Position numbers and translations under genes: made by a program. The notes under the pieces are model-generated. The model saw only the letters and a program-made list of their open reading frames with translations. It did no database searches and had not been told where the DNA came from. Source: Nematocida ironsii (taxonomy: Eukaryota; Microsporidia). From it: 23,737 nt of DNA. Below are positions 8,626 to 15,682 of this stretch, one piece after another. The DNA lies in NCBI GenBank assembly GCA_001642415.1, contig LTDK01000109.1:1-23737 (forward strand), in the 5' to 3' direction. Within the stretch, counting starts at the first letter, position 1. Every line of letters begins with the position of its first letter.

Positions 8626-8663
8626 TAATATTTAAATTTATGCTGAGAGAGTGAAAATTTTAT
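8626..8663. promoter_or_regulatory. 38-bp divergent promoter between PFS2 and UTP7
   Basis: The two ATG codons are separated by 38 bases with A/T runs on both sides of a short mixed core (GCTGAGAGAGTG). Two RNA-processing genes share this space, so coordinated transcription is plausible. No box can be proven. Confidence 0.5.
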
Positions 8664-9908
8664 ATGACACTAAAAAAGCAGAAGCAAGAAATTCAGAAGA
8701 ACAAAGAGATAAAATTATTATATGATAAGAACAAGAACAAGTATGGGATACTTGATACTACCAAGAAAGGAGTGATCCTATCCGATCGTATAATTACAAC
8801 AGATGAAATAATGAAATCTGTAGACATTGGCAGTAAAGAGCGTGTGTATAAGTTAAGTATGGATAATGGACCGTATACTGTACGGTATTCTATAAGTGGT
8901 GATACTGTTATGTATATTGGTCAGGAGGAGGTTAAATCCATAAATACGATTGGGTTAACGGTAAATACTGAGCGTATGCTTAATGATAAGGTATATGATG
9001 GTACGTTTTTACACAGTGGTTCATTTTATGCACTTGCTCAATCGAAAGCTGTGTATGTGTATGATAAAATGGGTGTAGAATTACATGTTATAAGGGAAGC
9101 ACGGGGTGTTCGCAGTTTAAAGTTCTTACAGGATCATTTCTTACTTGCGACTGTTTCTGATAATGGTTATTTACGGTATCAAGATACTACGATCGGAAAG
9201 TGTGTATCTGAGATAAAGACCAAGGAGAGGGATTCTACATTAGAAGTAGACAGGACAAATGGTGTTGTATACTTAACTGGTCAATCAGGGACTGTTTCTT
9301 TATGGTCACCACGGTCATCTGAGTATTTATCAAAGGTATTATGCCATCGATCGAAAGTACGTCACTGTAAAGTATCTGATGATGGGTGTATGCTGTATAC
9401 TGGGTCAAAGAACGAGGTTAAAACATGGGACATAAGGAACATGTTCAAACCGATTAAAGAGATATCACTACCAGGCCTAATCCGTGAGATGAGCATAAGT
9501 CAGATGGGTAAGCTTGCAGTGAGTCAACGATCGGGTGTTATAGTGTACAATAAGCACTTACACCCAGAAGTACAGCACAGTATCGGTCGTGATTTAGCGC
9601 ATTCACTTACGTTCATGCCGTACGAGGATATTTTAACGATCGGAAGTACTTCTGGTGTAGAGAATATTATTATACCTGGTTCTGGCAGGACCATTTACAG
9701 GAGGAATGAGAATCCAAACTTATCCAGGAAGGAGAAGAGGAATTCAGAAGTTAGAAGGATTCTTGAGAAGATTCCTGCTGATTTAATATCATTAGAGAAT
9801 GATGTGGGTTCAGAAGCCAAGGATTTATTTGAGGAGGAGATTGTACCGATGAAATATGAAACACCTGCAGGCAAAGTAAGGCGGCTTATGAAGTTAAACT
9901 ACGGCTGA
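8664..9908 (+). CDS. UTP7: Utp7/WDR46, SSU-processome WD40 protein
   Basis: Utp7 is a U3 snoRNP/SSU-processome component needed for 18S rRNA maturation in the nucleolus. Diagnostic text includes FLLATVSDNGYLRYQDTTIGK, LTGQSGTVSLWSPRSSEYLSKVLCHRSKVRHC, KTWDIRNMF and the C-terminal family tail LSRKEKRNSEVRRILEKIP followed by ADLISLEND (about 350-380). The N-terminus is a short basic, coiled-coil-like segment. At 414 aa it is shorter than the yeast protein (about 550) but keeps the whole propeller and the tail. The start ATG is the first in frame. Confidence 0.95.
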   Translation: MTLKKQKQEIQKNKEIKLLYDKNKNKYGILDTTKKGVILSDRIITTDEIMKSVDIGSKERVYKLSMDNGPYTVRYSISGDTVMYIGQEEVKSINTIGLTVNTERMLNDKVYDGTFLHSGSFYALAQSKAVYVYDKMGVELHVIREARGVRSLKFLQDHFLLATVSDNGYLRYQDTTIGKCVSEIKTKERDSTLEVDRTNGVVYLTGQSGTVSLWSPRSSEYLSKVLCHRSKVRHCKVSDDGCMLYTGSKNEVKTWDIRNMFKPIKEISLPGLIREMSISQMGKLAVSQRSGVIVYNKHLHPEVQHSIGRDLAHSLTFMPYEDILTIGSTSGVENIIIPGSGRTIYRRNENPNLSRKEKRNSEVRRILEKIPADLISLENDVGSEAKDLFEEEIVPMKYETPAGKVRRLMKLNYG

Positions 9909-10540
9909 GTATACCAGAATATAATAGTAATAGAGTAATAAATAATAAATAATACCAATAGAGTAATAAATAATATAATTTATCAGAGCATAACTTATTA
10001 CACATTGTACACAACTTATTAGTAATAGTGTAATAAATAGTGTAACTTGTCATAACTTATTACACAGTGTACAATAAATAATACATTATAATAGAATATA
10101 ACATAACTTGTCATAACTTATTACACAGTGTACAATAAATAACATAACTTGTCATAATATAACATAACTTATTACACAGTGTACAATAAATAGTATAACT
10201 TATCATAACTTATTACACATTGTATACAACTTATTAATAATAGTGTAATAAATAGTGTAACTTATCATAACTTATTAGTAATAGTGTAATATATAGTGTA
10301 ACTTGTCATAACTTATTACACAGTGTACAATAAATAACATAACTTGTCATAATATAACATAACTTATTACACAGTGTACAATAAATAGTGTAACTTAACA
10401 TAACTTATTAGTAATAGTGTAATATATAGTGTAACTTATCATAATATAACATAACCTGTCATAACTTATTACACATTGTATACAACTTATTACACATTGT
10501 GTATATATTATTATATAATGTACATTGTGTAATAAATAAT
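9909..10540. repeat. Satellite-like block of the ACTTATTACACA motif (minus orientation)
   Basis: This convergent intergenic region (UTP7 and the 93-aa gene both end into it) has no coding frame. It carries about nine copies of CTTATTACACA, most continuing as AGTGTACAATAAAT or TTGTATACAACTTATT, which makes them near-palindromic. Linkers are CATAACTTGTCATAA and TAGTGTAA. An 89-bp stretch at 10106-10194 is repeated without a mismatch at 10301-10389, so there is a higher-order unit of 195 bp. Confidence 0.8.
10106..10389 (+). repeat. 89-bp exact duplication, 195-bp period
   Basis: By base-by-base reading, 10106-10194 equals 10301-10389. Each copy has two ACTTATTACACAGTGTAC elements separated by a CATAACTTGTCATAATATAA spacer. 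Confidence 0.8.
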
Positions 10541-10822
10541 TTAACATGGAATAGTTAAGAAGTCAAATAACCTCCTAAATATATTCTCTAAGTAACTCTC
10601 ATGGTAATCATTATCTTTATGCTGTTCTTCACTCTCTCCACATAAACTAGCCTTACTCTCCTTAGTCATAGTAGTTATCTCTGTTAGTATACTACACAGT
10701 ATATTTAGTATAACTAGTGCAATAATAATAACAATAAATAATAAGACTATCTTACCAAGCTGTAATACTGTAAATAGAATATTATTATGTACTTGTGGTA
10801 TATCTAATGGTACTGTATCCAT
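10541..10822 (-). CDS. Small single-pass membrane protein, 93 aa
   Basis: I do not recognise this family. The ATG at 10822 gives a 93-aa product with an N-terminal polar stretch, one strong hydrophobic segment at about residues 25-48 (Val/Ile/Leu), a polar Lys/Glu/Ser region (50-80) and a final amphipathic stretch ending FDFLTIPC. The frame stays open upstream to 11071, but that part translates the DNA repeats into hydrophobic Ile/Tyr-rich sequence with YYTMCIIF units, so I exclude it. Content with mixed codons and a polar tail that is not made of repeat supports a real gene. It is embedded in repeats next to the PRA1 gene on the same strand. Confidence 0.55.
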   Translation of the reverse strand: MDTVPLDIPQVHNNILFTVLQLGKIVLLFIVIIIALVILNILCSILTEITTMTKESKASLCGESEEQHKDNDYHESYLENIFRRLFDFLTIPC

Positions 10823-11410
10823 AATAAAATAAAATATAATACACATAGTATAATAAATGATATAAAATATAATACACATAGTATAATAAATGATAATAAT
10901 GATACAATGTGTAATAAGTAATATAAGAAATAAATGATATACATAAATAATAAAATATATAAACTGTGCATAATATATTATATAATGTGTGATAAGTAAT
11001 ATATTATATACAATGTGTAATAAGTAATATAAGAAATAAATGATATAAACTGTGCATAATATAATACACATAGTATAATAAATGATAATAATGATACAAT
11101 GTGTAATAAGTAATATACTATATTATATCATATATCAATTAGATTATACTATAATATATCATATACACTATGCATAATATACTATACAATGTGTGATAAT
11201 TAATATAGAATATAATACACTATATGTAATAAGTAATATATTATATACTATATGTAATAAGTATTATACTATACTGTATTTATTATATATTACACTATGT
11301 ATAATAATTAATATATTATATACTATGTATAATAAGTATTATTTATATTTATGCATTATGTAATAAATTATATTTTATTTTATAACCCGATATAACCCGT
11401 TTTTAAACCA
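10823..11410. repeat. AT-rich repeat block between PRA1 and the 93-aa gene
   Basis: This is built from AATACACATAGTATAATAAATGA units (tandem at about 10840-10895) and ACAATGTGTAATAAGTAATATA units, so both orientations of the motif occur. A 60-bp stretch at 10866-10925 recurs exactly at 11058-11117 (offset 192 bp, close to the 195-bp period of the neighbouring block). No gene is supported. Confidence 0.75.
11381..11399. repeat. 19-bp TATAACCCG direct repeat, copy 2 (noncoding)
   Basis: Identical to 4708-4726. It starts 11 bases 3' of the PRA1-family stop codon (read on the minus strand). Its C/G content stands out in an otherwise almost pure A/T region. Confidence 0.65.
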
Positions 11411-11890
11411 TTAAATATCTTCCTCTTCTGGTCCAGCAGGTGGTTTATACACAACCATATGCGCAATACACAGAATAATTGATAATGTAACTGTAAAGAA
11501 TAATGAAACCAATGAATTTGGCATAAATATAAAGAATACCACAGGAACTCCAACAGCCATGCAATATATATGAACCTTTGTGTAATTAGTTCCAAGAATT
11601 TTTACACAATCATCACTATTTTCTGTCGTAGTATAAAATAAAAAAAAACAAATTCCAGCAGGAATAATTAAAATCGGATGAAACACCAAAAATAAGCATA
11701 AAAACAAGCAAAGTATAAGAATATAATTACCACACATTGTATAATAATTAATTATAATTCTGGACTTAATTTCTTCTAAATTTGTAGGTAAATTTACTAG
11801 TTCATGATTTAAGAACTCTTTTAATGGGATTCTTTTATCTATTCTCTCTCTGACGTAGAAGCCGATTTCATTATATAACTTATGCTCCAT
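11411..11890 (-). CDS. PRA1/Yip3-family membrane protein
   Basis: PRA1 (prenylated Rab acceptor, yeast Yip3) proteins sit in ER/Golgi membranes and interact with prenylated Rab GTPases and Yip partners in vesicle traffic. The 159-aa product has the family layout: a cytosolic N-terminus with IPLKEFLNHE and LPTNLEEIKSRIIINYYTMCGNY (about 21-55), two closely paired hydrophobic hairpins (about 56-88 and 107-147), and a short acidic cytosolic tail (PEEEDI). The start at 11890 is chosen because the frame upstream of it (to 11992) only translates low-complexity A/T repeat. Family membership rests on this pattern. Confidence 0.75.
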   Translation of the reverse strand: MEHKLYNEIGFYVRERIDKRIPLKEFLNHELVNLPTNLEEIKSRIIINYYTMCGNYILILCLFLCLFLVFHPILIIPAGICFFLFYTTTENSDDCVKILGTNYTKVHIYCMAVGVPVVFFIFMPNSLVSLFFTVTLSIILCIAHMVVYKPPAGPEEEDI

Positions 11891-12651
11891 TGTGTAATAA
11901 ATAAAAAACAATTTATAAGAAAATAAAAAAATAAAAAAATAAAACAATGTATTATATAATGCACTATGTGTAATAAGTAATGTACAGTACATATAATATA
12001 CTACACATAGTGTAATAAGTAATAGTATAATGTGTAATAAGTAATAGTATAATGTGTAATATATACTACACTATATGTAATAAGTAATAGTATATTGTGT
12101 AATAAGTAATAGTACATAATGAATAATGTGTAATAAGTAATGCATAGTATGCCTATTAATTAGTAAACTATGTGTAATAAGTCTTACTCTATACTGCACT
12201 ATATGTTACATATTGTGTAATAAGTAGTATATAATGCACTATGCGTAATAAATAATATATAATGTATATTGTGTAATAAGTAGTATATAATGCACTATGT
12301 GTAATAAGTAATATATAATGTATATAGTGTAATAAATCTTACTCTTTATTTTATTATATGTTACATATTGTGTAATAAGTAGTATATAATGCACTATGTG
12401 TAATAAGTAATGAACAGTACACTTATTAATTAGTAGACTATGTGTAATAAATCTTGTACACTGTGTAATAAGTCTTGTATATTGTGTAATAAGTTATGTT
12501 ATACTATGTTATATTTATTACATATTGTGTAATAAGTCTTACTCTTTATACTATTTATTACATATTGTGTAATAAGTCTTGTATAATGTGTAATAAGTTA
12601 TACTATTTATTGTACACTGTGTAATAAGTCTTGTATATTGTGTAATAAGTC
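11891..12651 (+). repeat. Dense array of TGTGTAATAAGT motifs (plus orientation)
   Basis: No gene is seen. Roughly 18 exact TGTGTAATAA cores plus variants (AGTGTAATAA, TATGTAATAA, TGCGTAATAA) occur in 760 bases, nearly all in the same orientation and usually as CTATGTGTAATAAGTAAT or TATTGTGTAATAAGTCTT. Longer duplications are nested: 12201-12243 equals 12356-12398 (43 bp), and a TGTGTAATAAGTAATG...TTAATTAGTA...CTATGTGTAATAA block occurs at about 12127-12180 and 12398-12450. The array runs up to the stop codon of the 172-aa gene. Confidence 0.85.
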
Positions 12652-13170
12652 TTATTCTTTATTATACATAACCTCAGATAAATTCCGTATTAAAATATCC
12701 TTCCAAAAGGACCCATCTAATATTTCTTCTCCCTTGTCCTCTTCTTTAAATAAAATATCCCTTATAAAATAATAATTATTCATGAACCCTTCTGTTACAC
12801 TATTAGTAATAGTATAATTAACCTTATTATCAGATGTATTATTATTACATACTAAATAGTGCAGTACCCGGTACTTATTCTGTCTGTTATAATAAATAAA
12901 CCTGAATAATTTAGGGATTGAGTCTGTTTTATCTATTACTACATCAAATTTTGACTCATGGAATATATCTGACGTACTTGTATACACTTTACCATCAATA
13001 ATAGGGTTCTCTAACCCATCAATAATGAATAATTCACCAGAAACAGGTGAAATCCTGGAAATATTCTCAAAATTAATAAATGACAGTTTTAGATCTATTT
13101 TATGGAATAATTCAAGTACAGAAGATGTGCTCAAAGGAGATTTACTCTTCGCTAGTTTAAACACTCGCAT
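12652..13170 (-). CDS. Uncharacterised 172-aa protein
   Basis: I do not recognise this protein. The ATG at 13170 gives 172 residues with a basic N-terminus (MRVFKLAKSK), a mixed alpha/beta body with hydrophobic segments ISPVSGELFIIDGLENP and KFDVVIDK, and a charged C-terminal part (FKEEDKGEEILDGSFWKDILIRNL). It has no signal peptide, membrane segment or clear domain. The frame is open further upstream to 13422, but that extension crosses the tRNA-Cys gene in antisense, so it is not coding. The gene is divergent from the tRNA/ligase unit, with 78 bp between its start and the tRNA. The stop codon abuts the motif array. Confidence 0.65.
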   Translation of the reverse strand: MRVFKLAKSKSPLSTSSVLELFHKIDLKLSFINFENISRISPVSGELFIIDGLENPIIDGKVYTSTSDIFHESKFDVVIDKTDSIPKLFRFIYYNRQNKYRVLHYLVCNNNTSDNKVNYTITNSVTEGFMNNYYFIRDILFKEEDKGEEILDGSFWKDILIRNLSEVMYNKE

Positions 13171-13255
13171 AAAAAATAAATTTTTATTTCTATTTATATA
13201 CTTATAGATAACAACTGAATAAGTAATATATTTGAATAGATAAAATGAGGGCTTG

Positions 13256-13266
13256 TAGCTCAGTGG
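13256..13266 (+). promoter_or_regulatory. Pol III A box of tRNA-Cys
   Basis: TAGCTCAGTGG matches the A-box consensus TRGYNNANNNG. Confidence 0.85.
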
Positions 13267-13298
13267 TAGAGCATTCGACTGCAGATCGGATTGTCCCG

Positions 13299-13309
13299 GG
13301 TTCAAATCC
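13299..13309 (+). promoter_or_regulatory. Pol III B box of tRNA-Cys
   Basis: GGTTCAAATCC matches the B-box consensus GGTTCGANTCC with the common A variant. Confidence 0.85.
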
Positions 13310-13320
13310 CGGCGAGCCCT

Positions 13321-13333
13321 TTTTAAATTTTTT
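13321..13333 (+). terminator. Pol III T-run terminator abutting the ligase ATG
   Basis: A run of T (TTTT, five counting the discriminator base) and then TTTTTT (13328-13333) follow the tRNA. The second T-run ends directly before the ATG of the DNA ligase gene, so the tRNA end and the ligase leader occupy the same 13 bases. Confidence 0.75.
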
Positions 13334-15214
13334 ATGCATGAAACATGGGCACACACAGCACTCTGCTTTGACACTCTCTCCGGGATATCCTCAAGGAAAG
13401 AAATAATTAAAAGACTCTCCATATATTACAGTACGTTAAATATGACTGAATTAATTGAGTCTGTGTACCTCTCAATTGCCAGAATTTCGAGTGAGTCAAA
13501 TGGCGTGGAAATGAACATTGGTGAAAATATTTTATTGAAGGCTTTGAGTAAATTTAGTTCCCTGTCAGTTGAAAATTTAAAAAAAAAAATGAAAGAAAAA
13601 GGAGATATTTCTTCTGTTATAACGGTAAAAAACAGACCAAAATTATTCTTTATTAGGAAAAATCAGGTTTTATACCTATCTGAAGTATTTTCCTGTTTAA
13701 AGGGTCTTTCAGAGATGACTGGGAAGGATTCTACAGCACAGAAAGTACAAAAAATAGCAGAATTATTAACACGGTGTACTGTAGATGAAGAGATTAAGTA
13801 CATTATAAGGATTATTGATGGGAAGATGAAAATCGGGTTATCAACACAGAGTATTTTATGTGGACTGGGTATTTCATTTAAGGAACGGTTTGGTTTGAAA
13901 AATAATGAAAAGGCCGTTATTTTTGATGATAAAAATGGAAAAATTCAAACAGAAAATAATTTATGTAATAATCAGATTGAATGGACAGATGATGAAATTA
14001 AAATAATGGAGGATATAAAAGAAGCATATGCTCAATTACCTTCATTTGAGAAAATCATAAAAAATGTATTTTCTAACGGAATTTCATCTCTCTCCTCAGA
14101 TTTAATCACTCCCGGGTATCCTTTAAGACCAATGCTGGCCATCCCTGAGAAGAGTCCAGAAACTGTCTCTGCTAGGTTTAAGAGTGAATATTTAGTGGAG
14201 TATAAATATGATGGAGAAAGAGTCCAAGCACACTACTTCAACGGAAAAATAGAATTATTCAGCAGAGGATTAGAATCTACAACGGAAAGGTTCAACCAAT
14301 TAATTGAACCATTGATGAAATCGAATAAATCCGGTGAAAGTTTTATAATTGATGCAGAAGTAGTTGCATACTGCAGGGATACGCAGAAGATCCTTTCATT
14401 CCAGACACTATCCAATAGAAAAAGGAAATTTACAGAATCAAATGCGGATAAGGCAGAGAGTGACATTGCCTTGTTTATATTTGATATTCTGTATTTAGGA
14501 AGACCTCTTAATAAGATGAGTATACGGGAGAGGAAGAAAATCTTGAATGAATCCTTTACTCATATAAAAGGAGAAATATTCATTGCAGAGAGTTTTATGT
14601 TCAGTACGAATGATTTAGAAAGGTTGAACAAGATATTTTCTGATTCATTAGCCAGTGGGTGTGAAGGGATTATGGTAAAATCAGCTGATGAGACAGATTC
14701 TGGGTACGAGCCATCTAAAAGGAGTCAGAAATGGGTTAAGCTCAAGTCAGATTATATCACTGGATTATTTGAGACTCTTGATTTATTAGTTATAGGTGGA
14801 TATACTGGAAAAGGTAAGCGAACGGGTGTATACGGCGGATTCTTACTTGGATGCTTAAATGAAAATGGCGTAGTAGAAACAATCACAAAAATAGGCACAG
14901 GATTCAGTGAGTCAGTACTTGAAGATCTGAGTAAGGAACTTAAATCATGCATTACAACAGAAGCACAGACAGAAATAAGCATACAGAATGCACCTGATGT
15001 ATGGTTTAAACCAGTCACTGTATGGGAAGTGGGTGCAGCAGGATTTTCTGTATCCTCTGAGTATACGGCTGGAATGGGTGCATTTGACCTTCCAGATGGT
15101 AAGGGAATTTCTTTAAGATTTCCTCGATTTATTAGACAAAGGGATGATAAAGCAGTTGATAGTTCTACATCAAGTGAGCAAATCCTTCATTTATTCAGGA
15201 CATCACAGCAGTAA
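13334..15214 (+). CDS. LIG1: ATP-dependent DNA ligase I
   Basis: This seals nicks between Okazaki fragments and in repair, via an enzyme-AMP intermediate. An N-terminal DNA-binding domain covers about residues 8-235 (start region LCFDTLSGISSRKEIIKRL, then GLSTQSILCGLG). The adenylation domain follows, with motif I EYKYDGER and adenylated lysine K291, the SRGLES segment (310-315), motif III IIDAEVVAY (338-346), motif IV EGIMVKS (444-450) and motif V QKWVKLKSDY (465-474). The OB domain has KIGTGFSE and VWEVGAAGFSVSSEYTAG. At 626 aa it lacks the long N-terminal region with PCNA-binding box and targeting signal seen in yeast and human LIG1. The start ATG gives conserved sequence within about 10 residues. 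It lies 13 bp behind tRNA-Cys. Confidence 0.96.
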   Translation: MHETWAHTALCFDTLSGISSRKEIIKRLSIYYSTLNMTELIESVYLSIARISSESNGVEMNIGENILLKALSKFSSLSVENLKKKMKEKGDISSVITVKNRPKLFFIRKNQVLYLSEVFSCLKGLSEMTGKDSTAQKVQKIAELLTRCTVDEEIKYIIRIIDGKMKIGLSTQSILCGLGISFKERFGLKNNEKAVIFDDKNGKIQTENNLCNNQIEWTDDEIKIMEDIKEAYAQLPSFEKIIKNVFSNGISSLSSDLITPGYPLRPMLAIPEKSPETVSARFKSEYLVEYKYDGERVQAHYFNGKIELFSRGLESTTERFNQLIEPLMKSNKSGESFIIDAEVVAYCRDTQKILSFQTLSNRKRKFTESNADKAESDIALFIFDILYLGRPLNKMSIRERKKILNESFTHIKGEIFIAESFMFSTNDLERLNKIFSDSLASGCEGIMVKSADETDSGYEPSKRSQKWVKLKSDYITGLFETLDLLVIGGYTGKGKRTGVYGGFLLGCLNENGVVETITKIGTGFSESVLEDLSKELKSCITTEAQTEISIQNAPDVWFKPVTVWEVGAAGFSVSSEYTAGMGAFDLPDGKGISLRFPRFIRQRDDKAVDSSTSSEQILHLFRTSQQ

Positions 15215-15682
15215 AAATTCAGTTATTTTTTACTTATAGTAATATTATTAGTGAAGACTTAATGAGGTATGAGTAATAAATCCTGGTTAATTTTAATTTT
15301 ATTTTAATTGTAAATTTATAACCCTATACGTATTAAGTATTTAATTATAGAAGTACTATTACTTTATAGTAAATGTGTAATAAATTATGGCTAATTTTAT
15401 GATTAAAATAACAGTAAATAAGTAAATTATTTATTACTTAATGTGTAATATTTAATGAGTAATTAGAAGTACACTATTTATTATACATTGTGTAATATTT
15501 AATGAGTATATAAACATAAATAAATTATCATTATTATTTAACCATTGTGTAATATTTAATAATAATAAACTGATGTATTGTAATGCATTACTTTTTATAT
15601 ATTGTGTTATAAGTTCACTGCATTTTTTGGTGTATTTATTATTTTTGTTTTCTTATTATATCCATTTTGTTTTGCAAAATTA
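15215..15682. other. AT-rich intergenic region with TGTGTAATATTTAATGAG variants
   Basis: No gene is seen. Near the ligase end there is one TGTGTAATAAATTA copy (about 15375-15388), then three copies of a diverged motif form, TGTGTAATATTTAAT, at about 15440-15455, 15489-15503 and 15546-15560. The SEC24 frame is open through 15602-15682, but it begins without ATG and translates T-rich sequence. Confidence 0.55.

Larger units (their letters stand above)
13249..13320 (+). tRNA. tRNA-Cys (anticodon GCA)
   Basis: A complete 72-nt cloverleaf: acceptor GGGCTTG/CGAGCCC, D stem GCTC/GAGC, anticodon stem TTCGA/TCGGA around loop CTGCAGA (anticodon GCA), and T arm CCGGG-TTCAAAT-CCCGG. Discriminator base T73 is the known cysteine identity base. 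There is no intron. CCA is not encoded, as expected in a nuclear eukaryotic gene. Confidence 0.97.

Noticed and set aside
10823..11071. Hydrophobic extension of the 93-aa gene with YYTMCIIF repeats
   Set aside because: It is a translation of the DNA repeat units, not protein-like sequence; the ATG at 10822 starts the non-repetitive part.
11891..11992. Hydrophobic extension of the PRA1-family gene
   Set aside because: It is T/A-run sequence from the intergenic repeat; the family's N-terminal region already follows the ATG at 11890.
9909..12651. CRISPR array
   Set aside because: Repeats are short, degenerate, palindromic and unevenly spaced in a eukaryotic context; there are no unique spacers and no cas genes.
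13171..13422. 84-codon N-terminal extension of the minus-strand 172-aa gene
   Set aside because: The extension reads the tRNA-Cys gene in antisense and overlaps the ligase start; the ATG at 13170 is the natural start.
15602..15682. Signal-anchor-like extension of SEC24
   Set aside because: It has no ATG (opens at TTG), is T-rich noncoding-like sequence, and Sec24 is a cytosolic coat protein without a signal.
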